Positions 7,083 through 13,027 of a stretch of DNA of 13,582 bases are shown piece by piece. The notes below the pieces were generated by a model. It did not search any database and had not been told where the DNA came from. It saw only the letters and a list, made by a program, of their open reading frames with translations. Each line of letters opens with the position of its first letter. Within the stretch, counting starts at the first letter, position 1. A program made the translations under genes and the position numbers. This DNA comes from Oscillospiraceae bacterium (GTDB lineage: Bacteria; Bacillota; Clostridia; Oscillospirales; Oscillospiraceae): NCBI GenBank assembly GCA_031261245.1, contig JAISKU010000044.1, positions 1 through 13,582 of the forward strand, in the 5' to 3' direction.

Positions 7083-7985
7083 TTATAAGCTGCTTTCTCT
7101 CGGGTCGAGCGCGTCCCTGAAACCGTTGCCGAAGAAGTTTATTGAGATGACGCTCAAGGTCACCGGCAGGCAGCGCAAAAAGGTAATAAGCGGGTTGGCG
7201 CGTATAAACGACTTGCTCTCGGCGACGAGCACGCCCCACTCTGGCGTGGGCGGATTTATGCCGATGCCCAGATAGCCCATGAGCGTGCAGTTGAGTATCG
7301 TCTCGGCGATGCAGGTGGTCAGGTGGACGAGCATGGGCGCCGCGGCGTTGTGCAGGACGTGCCGCCACACGACGCCGAAGTGGCTTACGCCGAGCGCGCG
7401 CGACGCCTCAATATATTCGCGGCCCATTATGTTCATGACGGACACGCGCATCAGCCGCGCGAATTGCGGCGTCGCGGCGATGGCGAGGGCGTAGACGAAT
7501 TTGCCGGTGGCCCAGCCGAACGCGGTCTCGACGACGATGGTGAGCAGAAAGGCGGGAATCGAGGCGAGAATGTCCATGAAGCGGGAGACCCAGAAGTCCA
7601 CCCAGCCGCCGAAATAGCCAGCGAGGAGCCCGATGACCGTTCCGACGACGGCCGCCATGGCGGCGGCGGTGAGCGAGATGCGCAGCGTGATTCTGCCGCC
7701 GTAGAGTATCCGCGCCAGCACGTCGCGGCCGAGCTTGTCGGTGCCCCAGGCGTGGCCGGGCGCGGTAAACGACAGCACGTTATGGATGTCGATGGATTCG
7801 TAGTCCCACCGCGTGATGAACGGGGCGAAAACGCAGGAAAGACAGATCAATACAAAGATTGCGAGCCCGGCGATGGCGCTTTTGTTCTTGAGGAGGCGCT
7901 TGAAGCTCTCCTGCCACGGACTGCCGCCGAGGTACGGCTCCGGATTTTTGAGGGCGTTTGCCCTTTTCTTAAAATAATGCTTCAC
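7083..7985 (-). CDS. dppC: Peptide/nickel-type ABC transporter permease (DppC/OppC family), GTG start
   Basis: This 300-residue inner-membrane permease has the OppC-type N-terminal segment (LLKNKSAIAGLAIFVLI, first membrane span at about 36-55). The family motif GTDKLGRDVLARILYGGR follows at about residues 80-97, then four or five further spans. The cytoplasmic EAA loop that docks the ATPase is EYIEASRALGVSHFGVVWRHV. The reading begins at GTG (7983-7985), whose GTGA overlaps the TGA of the first permease; AAAGAGG lies 7 nt upstream. An ATG start in this position is not available. Heterodimeric pairing with the DppB-like protein is expected. Confidence 0.93.
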   Translation of the reverse strand: MKHYFKKRANALKNPEPYLGGSPWQESFKRLLKNKSAIAGLAIFVLICLSCVFAPFITRWDYESIDIHNVLSFTAPGHAWGTDKLGRDVLARILYGGRITLRISLTAAAMAAVVGTVIGLLAGYFGGWVDFWVSRFMDILASIPAFLLTIVVETAFGWATGKFVYALAIAATPQFARLMRVSVMNIMGREYIEASRALGVSHFGVVWRHVLHNAAAPMLVHLTTCIAETILNCTLMGYLGIGINPPTPEWGVLVAESKSFIRANPLITFLRCLPVTLSVISINFFGNGFRDALDPRESSL

Positions 7986-8950
7986 TGACGCGCCTCTTTC
8001 CGTCTCAAAGCGGACGTTTTACCTTTTGTGTACTGCTGTTTTATCTGCGGATCGACGAACACGTACAGGATATCGGTTATCACGCTGAGTGCGGCGAGCA
8101 TGAACGCGATGATGACGGAGCAACCCAGCAGGGAGGTGACGTCACGCGAGTTCACAGACCGCAAAAGATAGGAGCCGAGACCCGGGATACTGAAAAAATG
8201 CTCTACAACAACGGCGCCGCACAGCATCTGCGTGGTGAGCGTGCCGAGCACCGAGACGATGGGGACGAGCGCGTTTTTCAGGGCGTGGAAATAGACGACC
8301 GCGCGCTCCTTCAAGCCCTTTGAGCGCAGAGCCGTCACATACTGCTGATCGAGAACCTCCAGCATACTCGCCCGCGTCATTTTCGTCACTGACGCGATAC
8401 CGCCGGCGGAGAGCGTCATGGTGGGCAGCACGAAGTATATCGGGCCCGCGAAGCCGATGAGCGGCAACACCCGCAGCTTCAGCACGAACACGATGCACAG
8501 GATTATTGCGAGGCAGTAATTCGGGATTGAGGAGAACAGCGTGACGAGAAACATTATCACGTTGTCCTGCCACTTGTTTTGATGTACGGCGGAGAATATC
8601 CCGATGGGGACGCCGATGATGAGCGTCGCCGCGAGCCCCAGACCCGTCAGCAGAAGCGTGAGCTTTGTGCGCATGACAAGCTCCCCGATTATCTTCAGGG
8701 AGTTTCCGCTCGCCCTGCCGAAGTCATGGAGTATGAATACGTTGTAGCAATAGCGCAGGTATTTGGTGAAAAAATTGTTGCCCGCGTGCAGCAGCTTGAA
8801 CAGCGCGTCGAGCGCGTCGCCCTTTCCGGCGGACGGAAACATGTTCAAACCGCCCGAGGGAATCGCGTACAGCAGCAGGAATATGACAAATACGACGCCG
8901 AGAATTATCGGAATTATCATTAGGATGCGCTTGATTATATAGCGAAACAG
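7982..8950 (-). CDS. dppB: Peptide/nickel-type ABC transporter permease (DppB/OppB family), probable CTG start
   Basis: This permease of about 322 residues has six predicted membrane spans and the EAA docking loop QYVTALRSKGLKERAVVYFHAL. A typical PGLGSYLLRSVNSRD segment lies near the C-terminus. Family members usually begin MFRYIIKRIL. Here the matching codon is CTG (8948-8950), with an excellent ribosome site GGAGGGG (8957-8963) 6 nt before it. The open frame extends upstream to an ATG at 9079, but that ATG lies inside the hairpin ending the previous transcription unit and upstream of the operon promoter at 8991-9019. The extra 43 residues also match nothing in the family. I therefore place the start at CTG. 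The next in-frame ATG (MIIPIIL) is too far from the ribosome site. It is the first gene of the operon; no binding-protein gene precedes it. Confidence 0.88.
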   Translation of the reverse strand: MFRYIIKRILMIIPIILGVVFVIFLLLYAIPSGGLNMFPSAGKGDALDALFKLLHAGNNFFTKYLRYCYNVFILHDFGRASGNSLKIIGELVMRTKLTLLLTGLGLAATLIIGVPIGIFSAVHQNKWQDNVIMFLVTLFSSIPNYCLAIILCIVFVLKLRVLPLIGFAGPIYFVLPTMTLSAGGIASVTKMTRASMLEVLDQQYVTALRSKGLKERAVVYFHALKNALVPIVSVLGTLTTQMLCGAVVVEHFFSIPGLGSYLLRSVNSRDVTSLLGCSVIIAFMLAALSVITDILYVFVDPQIKQQYTKGKTSALRRKEARQ

Positions 8951-8956
8951 AGTTGT

Positions 8957-8963
8957 CCCCTCC
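8957..8963 (-). promoter_or_regulatory. Strong ribosome binding site that fixes the CTG start of dppB
   Basis: GGAGGGG on the minus strand lies 6 nt before CTG 8950-8948. No ATG, GTG or TTG in the correct frame lies at a usable distance downstream of it. Confidence 0.8.
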
Positions 8964-8990
8964 AGTATGACCGTAGCCGAGTATTTTCGC

Positions 8991-9019
8991 AGTTTATCAG
9001 AAAAACCCGCCAATGTCAA
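8991..9019 (-). promoter_or_regulatory. Promoter of the dppBCDF-FAD operon
   Basis: On the minus strand, a perfect -35 TTGACA (9014-9019) is followed after 17 bp by TAAACT (8991-8996), matching four of six -10 bases. The start of transcription would be near 8984, giving a leader of about 34 nt that holds the GGAGGGG ribosome site and leads to the CTG start at 8950. Confidence 0.75.
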
Positions 9020-9052
9020 CTTGCTAATTGTGCAAAAGGGGGAACGGGGGAG

Positions 9053-9088
9053 AAAGGCGCAATAAATATTTTTATTCATTGCGCCTTT
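9053..9088 (-). terminator. Hairpin terminator after the lipoprotein gene
   Basis: The outer arms 9053-9063 (aaaggcgcaat) and 9078-9088 (attgcgccttt) are perfect inverted repeats. In minus-strand RNA the stem continues inward through a G-U pair (9064/9077) to 16 pairs around a 4-base loop. It starts 25 nt after the lipoprotein stop codon. The T-run after the stem is short (TTTCT), so termination may be incomplete. The wobble favours use on the minus strand. Confidence 0.7.
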
Positions 9089-9112
9089 CCGTATTGTGTT
9101 TTTTGAGGATTC

Positions 9113-9901
9113 CTACGCGACGCCAATCCACCACTCGGCGGTTATTTCACCGTCGGCGGCTCCGTCGTGCCATATCAGTTCCTCCTCGTCGCTGACGAGA
9201 AGCGGGAAGCCCTCTGCGGCAAAGTCTTCTATTGCGCCGTCCACCATGACGGCTCCGTAGGAGAACGGCACGCCGGCGGACGTGTCGGCGATGTTCAGCC
9301 CGTAGGAGACGCGGTCGGTGATGTCGCGCACCTCGCCGTTGTACGTCGTGTAGACGTGAAGCCCCAAATCGGTCAGCGTGTTCGCAGGCGGCAGAACCCA
9401 GTCGCCGAATTTCATCTCCGACGCGGTAAGCGCGTCCACGAGCTCGGCATATAAATCCTCGCCGAGGTTCGCGGCGGTGAAATAAAACACCGAGTTGAAT
9501 CCGATCGCGGCGCGCAGCCCGCTCGGCGGTGTGTTTGTTTTCAGGCTGAACGCGAATCCGCTTGAGACGTCAGAGAGCTGATTTTGCCGTCCGCTGATGA
9601 AGTTAGTTCCGCTGCCGTCGATCACCGCCAGAGCTGTTGACCACGTGAAGCCGTGCTCCGCTGCAGTGGCGAGCTGCGCCGCGTACGCGGCGGCGTCGGG
9701 CGTCGCGAGGAAGAACAAACCCGCCTGATTCGCCTCGGCGCGGACGACCTTTGCGGTGACGTCGGGGTTGTCCTCTGCTTGCTCAGGCTGCTCGCCTACA
9801 GTGGGCATCGGTTCGGTCTGCGCCGCGTCGTCGCTTTTGCCGCACGCCGCGAGCGCGGCGCACATTATGAGCGCCATGAGCAGGGAAAGTGCTTTTTTCA
9901 T
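9113..9901 (-). CDS. Putative lipoprotein of unknown function
   Basis: The product is 262 residues. The N-terminus MKKALSLLMALIMCAALAAC is a lipoprotein signal peptide with lipobox LAAC and lipid-attachment cysteine 20, so the mature protein should sit on the outer face of the cytoplasmic membrane. An acidic, proline-containing linker follows (about 24-48), then a globular region of some 210 residues rich in alanine, aromatic residues and acidic groups. I recognise no known family in it. It is about half the length of peptide-binding proteins of Dpp/Opp systems and shows none of their usual motifs, so I do not call it the missing binding protein. The start is well supported by GGAGGG 5 nt before the ATG. 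It forms its own transcription unit, with a strong promoter and two inverted-repeat operators upstream and a hairpin downstream. Confidence 0.85.
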   Translation of the reverse strand: MKKALSLLMALIMCAALAACGKSDDAAQTEPMPTVGEQPEQAEDNPDVTAKVVRAEANQAGLFFLATPDAAAYAAQLATAAEHGFTWSTALAVIDGSGTNFISGRQNQLSDVSSGFAFSLKTNTPPSGLRAAIGFNSVFYFTAANLGEDLYAELVDALTASEMKFGDWVLPPANTLTDLGLHVYTTYNGEVRDITDRVSYGLNIADTSAGVPFSYGAVMVDGAIEDFAAEGFPLLVSDEEELIWHDGAADGEITAEWWIGVA

Positions 9902-9923
9902 AAAAACCCTCCGTTCTATATTC

Positions 9924-9939
9924 GTTAGCTATGACTAAC
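9924..9939. promoter_or_regulatory. Operator-like inverted repeat O2 (GTTAG-N6-CTAAC)
   Basis: GTTAG (9924-9928) and CTAAC (9935-9939) flank the 6-bp spacer ctatga. The same half-sites and spacing occur in the stronger O1 repeat; centres are 34 bp apart. It lies in the 5' leader, between the transcription start and the ribosome site of the lipoprotein gene. Confidence 0.6.
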
Positions 9940-9951
9940 TATAGAATAGAA

Positions 9952-9979
9952 ATTATAGTTAGCGTAAACTAACTATAAT
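9952..9979. promoter_or_regulatory. Operator-like perfect inverted repeat O1
   Basis: ATTATAGTTAG (9952-9962) and CTAACTATAAT (9969-9979) are perfect 11-bp arms around CGTAAA. The site abuts the -10 element (9981-9986) and covers the expected transcription start near 9974, an arrangement typical of repressor operators. Dimeric regulators of the MarR, TetR or DtxR type bind sites of this size; which one acts here is unknown. Confidence 0.75.
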
Positions 9980-9980
9980 G

Positions 9981-10009
9981 AAGATATCACGCCATATGTA
10001 TATTGTCAA
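9981..10009 (-). promoter_or_regulatory. Promoter of the lipoprotein gene
   Basis: A perfect -35 TTGACA (10004-10009) is followed after exactly 17 bp by TATCTT (9981-9986) on the minus strand. Transcription would begin near 9974, inside operator O1. The leader is about 73 nt and includes operator O2. Confidence 0.72.
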
Positions 10010-10033
10010 GCATTGTTTTCGGAATTGGTGGCG

Positions 10034-10450
10034 TTACACGGCGATGCGTTTTGCCCACGCCGCCGCGTCGGACAAGTCCTGCGCGTCCGGGTGACCCGCC
10101 TGCAACCCCTTGAACTCGCCGTAGCAGTGGAAGCTCTCCGAGACGACCTCGATTCCCTTTGCGCGGAAACGCTTCAGCATTCTCTTGTTCCCGAACGTCA
10201 TCAGCGCGGACGTGCCGAAAAGCGCGGCGCGCCTGACGGTCGGTGGAAGCTCCGCGATGTAGCGCACGAGCGCGGGGTCGAGGTTGCAGCCGTATATCAT
10301 ATACAGCGCTCCGCCGAGGAAGAGCATGTCCGTTTCGGGCGAGACCGGGACGGTGATCGGCTCCGCTTTCACCCCGAGGGCGGCCGCGATTGCGTCCGCG
10401 ACCTTTGCGGTGTGGCCTGTTTTTGACTGGTAACGCACTTCGATTTTCAT
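10034..10450 (-). CDS. Flavodoxin-family protein
   Basis: The product has 138 residues. The N-terminus MKIEVRYQSKTGHTAKVADAI carries the FMN phosphate-binding loop S-K-T-G-H-T (residues 9-14), with T at 11 and 14, characteristic of flavodoxins. Later segments typical of short flavodoxin-like proteins are MLFLGGALYMIYG, then AALFGTSAL, and the closing HPDAQDLSDAAAWAKRI. It should be a small cytosolic FMN electron carrier or a quinone/flavin reductase-like protein; the partner is unknown. The ATG at 10450 is preferred over one 18 codons upstream because GTGAGG lies 8 nt before it and the upstream ATG falls in the promoter. It sits between the urease operon and the lipoprotein gene with its own promoter, so it need not be functionally tied to either. 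Confidence 0.85.
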   Translation of the reverse strand: MKIEVRYQSKTGHTAKVADAIAAALGVKAEPITVPVSPETDMLFLGGALYMIYGCNLDPALVRYIAELPPTVRRAALFGTSALMTFGNKRMLKRFRAKGIEVVSESFHCYGEFKGLQAGHPDAQDLSDAAAWAKRIAV

Positions 10451-10475
10451 GGTGAACGCCTCACTTTCTGCGAGG

Positions 10476-10504
10476 AGTATAACACGGTTCGGCGGCAATC
10501 GCAA
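10476..10504 (-). promoter_or_regulatory. Promoter of the flavodoxin-like gene
   Basis: TTGCGA (10499-10504) and TATACT (10476-10481) on the minus strand are separated by 17 bp. The predicted start near 10469 leaves a short leader of about 19 nt. It lies about 40 nt after the ureD stop with no clear terminator between, so read-through from the urease operon is also possible. Confidence 0.6.
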
Positions 10505-10545
10505 TGGTATTTAATTGCTTGTATTCGGCGCGCGTTTGCTAAAAC

Positions 10546-11277
10546 TCACCAAGCCGCAACCATATCCCGCGCGTAGTCCGACAGCGCCTGCGCGCTGTCG
10601 GCGAGGAGGCGGACGCACTTTCCGGCGGCGGCGTCCGACGTCGCCGCCTCCACGGACGCGCTCTCAGGAAGCGCCACGTCGCCGCAGCCGTACATGTACA
10701 GCAGACCGATGTGGGTGCGTCCCTCAAAAAAGCCGACGGCGGAAGGGTCGCGCTCGCTTGGAATCAGGCGCGTATTGTCGAGAAAGACGAGTTTTTCGCC
10801 GACGTGTACTGCGGTTCGGGAGCGGTAGGACTCAAACGCGAAGCGCTCGCCCTTGCCCGCGCGGCCGCAGGCGAGTATGTCGCAAAGGAAAAACCTCGAG
10901 TTTTCATGGAGATAAATGTCGGACTGCGACGCGAAACGGCTGCCGGCGAACGGGATTACGGGCGACGGGAACCAGCCGAGCGACGAGCCTTCGCCCACGT
11001 CAATCCGCACGCGCTGACGCGCGCCGTCGCCGCCGTTTGCGCGAAACAGTTTCGCGTAGGACTGCCCCGTCACGGCGGCGCGCGCGCCGTCCGCAACGTC
11101 GAGGGCGATATCGTACTCGTCGCCGTCGAGCAGACCGGCGCTCGCCTGCATGATCATCACCTCGGTGTGATTTTTGCGATAAAACGGCTTTGCGACCTTC
11201 AGCGGCGCGGTGAAGCGGCAGTCCGACACGATTGTCCTGCCGTCGTGATTTTCCATTTTGAGATACAGCTCGCTCAA
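10546..11277 (-). CDS. ureD: Urease accessory protein UreD (UreH), probable TTG start
   Basis: UreD is the scaffold that binds apo-urease and recruits UreF and UreG for nickel insertion. The product has 243 residues, slightly short for the family (usually about 270). Family-like segments are CRFTAPLKVAKPFY near the N-terminus, MIMQASAGLLDGDEY, GQSYAKLFR and LGWFPSPVIPFAGSRF. The start is placed at TTG (11275-11277), overlapping the ureG stop by four bases (TTGA), with GAGGGG 5 nt upstream. An ATG seven codons further in (11256) is an alternative. The frame remains open far upstream but only because it overlaps ureG and ureF; that extension is not coding. It is the last gene of the urease operon in this window. 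Confidence 0.88.
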   Translation of the reverse strand: MSELYLKMENHDGRTIVSDCRFTAPLKVAKPFYRKNHTEVMIMQASAGLLDGDEYDIALDVADGARAAVTGQSYAKLFRANGGDGARQRVRIDVGEGSSLGWFPSPVIPFAGSRFASQSDIYLHENSRFFLCDILACGRAGKGERFAFESYRSRTAVHVGEKLVFLDNTRLIPSERDPSAVGFFEGRTHIGLLYMYGCGDVALPESASVEAATSDAAAGKCVRLLADSAQALSDYARDMVAAW

Positions 11278-11885
11278 CGCAGCCCCTCTAAGAGCACGTC
11301 GGACTTTATCCAGTCGATGACGGCCTCCACCCCGTCGCACGTCATGAGATTTGTGAACATGAACGGGCGCCCCTCGCGCATACGCTCCGAGTCGCGCGCC
11401 ATGACGCCGAGATCCGCGCCGACGTACGGGGCGAGGTCTGTCTTGTTGATGACGAGCAGGTCGGAGCGCGTCACGCCGGGACCGCCCTTGCGCGGGATTT
11501 TTTCGCCCTGAGCCACGTCGATCACGTATATTGACGCGTCGGCGAGGTCGGGCGAAAACGTCGCCGAAAGATTGTCGCCGCCGCTCTCGACGAAAACAAT
11601 CTGCACGTCGGGGAATTTCGCGGTCAGCGCCTCCACGGCCTCGAGGTTCATGGAGCAGTCCTCGCGGATTGCGGTGTGCGGGCAGCCGCCCGTCTCCACG
11701 CCGACGATGCGCTCCGCCGGAAGCGCGGAGTTTTTGACGAGAAACTCCGCGTCCTCCCGCGTGTAAATGTCGTTCGTGACGACGCAGATGCTGTACTCCG
11801 ACGCCATCCGGCGCGTCAGCCGTTCTATTAGCGCTGTTTTTCCGGAGCCGACGGGCCCGCCGACGCCGATTTTTACGTATGACAT
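11274..11885 (-). CDS. ureG: Urease accessory GTPase UreG
   Basis: UreG is the SIMIBI-class GTPase whose nucleotide cycle delivers nickel to urease with UreE, UreF and UreD. The 203-residue protein is full length. It has the P-loop GPVGSGKT (10-17), the invariant metal-binding CPH motif (68-70), ESGGDN (100-105) and the guanine-specificity motif NKTD (147-150). A strong AGGAGG site stands before the ATG at 11885. The 11-nt gap from ureF and the four-base overlap with ureD show tight operon packing. Confidence 0.97.
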   Translation of the reverse strand: MSYVKIGVGGPVGSGKTALIERLTRRMASEYSICVVTNDIYTREDAEFLVKNSALPAERIVGVETGGCPHTAIREDCSMNLEAVEALTAKFPDVQIVFVESGGDNLSATFSPDLADASIYVIDVAQGEKIPRKGGPGVTRSDLLVINKTDLAPYVGADLGVMARDSERMREGRPFMFTNLMTCDGVEAVIDWIKSDVLLEGLR

Positions 11886-11896
11886 ACAAAAACCTC

Positions 11897-12559
11897 CTAC
11901 GACGCGTACAGCCGCGTGTACAGCGACTCGTGCTGCATTGCGCGAAGCTCAAACCCCGCGCCGGAGACGCCGAGCTCGTCAATTTCCGTGTGGAGCGCAC
12001 GCGCCACGGCGTCCGATATCCGCGCGGCCGCGTCGGCTAGCGCGCCCTGGGCGTCGTTTTGCCTGAGCGGCACGAGCTTCGCCGCGTGATTGACGGCCGC
12101 CGCGAGCAGACTGTAGCAGTAAATCTCCAGCCCGCGCGCCGTATCGGCCCCCGCGTCGCGTATAAACAGACCGGCAGCGACGGGGTAGTGCCCGACGCAG
12201 ACTCCCGCGCGAACGAGTTCACCGTAGGCGGCGAGCGCGGGGCACGAGTACAGCGGCGCGACGGCTTTTATGAACCGCGAGCCGAGGTGCGCGCTGCCGT
12301 CCCGCAGTTCCTTCGGGGCTTTCATCGCGTCGCATATCGCGTCGAGCCCGGCAACATCTCCGCCGAGGGCGGCGTGCGCCGCAAGCCCCAAATCGCCGTA
12401 CGGGAGAACGGCGAGGAGCGACGCGAGGTAGTCCGCCAGACTCGCGCGGTCGCGCACAAGTCCCTTTTGCGTGTACGTCTCCAGGCCGTTTGACAGCGTG
12501 TACGCGCCGACTGGGAAAAGCGGGTCAAACACCTGAAGCAGCGGCAAAAGTTCACTCAT
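11897..12559 (-). CDS. ureF: Urease accessory protein UreF
   Basis: UreF is an all-helical protein that binds UreD on apo-urease and gates UreG activity. The 220-residue product begins with the family hallmark LQVFDPLFPVGAYTLSNGLE. It has the internal segments GHYPVAAGLF and CYSLLAAAVNHAAKLVPLRQ, which correspond to conserved UreF helices. Its ATG lies inside the end of ureE, with an 8-base overlap, so translation is probably coupled. Length is normal and no defect is seen. Confidence 0.95.
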   Translation of the reverse strand: MSELLPLLQVFDPLFPVGAYTLSNGLETYTQKGLVRDRASLADYLASLLAVLPYGDLGLAAHAALGGDVAGLDAICDAMKAPKELRDGSAHLGSRFIKAVAPLYSCPALAAYGELVRAGVCVGHYPVAAGLFIRDAGADTARGLEIYCYSLLAAAVNHAAKLVPLRQNDAQGALADAAARISDAVARALHTEIDELGVSGAGFELRAMQHESLYTRLYAS

Positions 12560-13019
12560 GGCCGTGACCGTGGGCGTGCCCGTCGGCGTGGGCGTGCGCC
12601 TTGACCTCCGTAAAGCCCGTGAACTTTTCGGTCACGCGCGCGCAGACGAAGCCGAGCCGCGCGAGGTACTCAAACGTCGGCGCGTCGTACGGGGTTTTTA
12701 CGCCATCCTCCGAGATGGCGAGCGTCAGATGGCGGTTTCCGAGCTCAAAGCACACGCGCCCCATCTCGCGCATGTCGCGTACCTCGACGCGAATCAGCTC
12801 GCAGGGGTTCTGCGACGCGACGATTGCGCGCGTCTCGTCCTCGTATAAGACGTCACCGTCGCGCAGCGGCTCCGACAGGCGCAGCCCGATCTCCTCACCG
12901 GCGGAGCTTGTCTTTTTCATGATCTTGCGGCCCTGCTCAAACCACTCGAAAGACACGGTGTCAACGCGCACGCCTGACCGCAGAGCCGAGCCGGAGCCGA
13001 CTATTTTTTCAATCAGCAT
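12552..13019 (-). CDS. ureE: Urease nickel metallochaperone UreE with histidine-rich tail
   Basis: UreE is a dimeric cytosolic nickel carrier that supplies nickel to the UreG/UreF/UreD complex. The 155-residue protein has the N-terminal peptide-binding-like domain (residues 1-70), then the metal-binding domain with FELGNRH (91-97), where His97 is the expected interface nickel ligand. The following residues LTL replace the more usual PL-type continuation. The C-terminus holds six histidines in its last 14 residues (HAHADGHAHGHGHE), a nickel-storage tail as in Klebsiella UreE, though shorter. The start at 13019 has AGGTGAG just upstream, overlapping the ureC stop codon. An upstream extension of the frame runs inside ureC and is rejected. 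Confidence 0.94.
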   Translation of the reverse strand: MLIEKIVGSGSALRSGVRVDTVSFEWFEQGRKIMKKTSSAGEEIGLRLSEPLRDGDVLYEDETRAIVASQNPCELIRVEVRDMREMGRVCFELGNRHLTLAISEDGVKTPYDAPTFEYLARLGFVCARVTEKFTGFTEVKAHAHADGHAHGHGHE

Positions 13020-13027
13020 GGCCTCAC

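Noticed and set aside
9113..9901. Lipoprotein as the solute-binding protein of the Dpp-type transporter
   Set aside because: At 262 residues it is about half the usual length, lacks family motifs, and is in a separate transcription unit; kept only as a hypothesis in the findings.
11278..12000. Upstream extension of the ureD frame giving a 484-residue protein
   Set aside because: The extension overlaps ureG and part of ureF in another frame and is strongly Arg-rich, so it is an open shadow, not a fusion protein.
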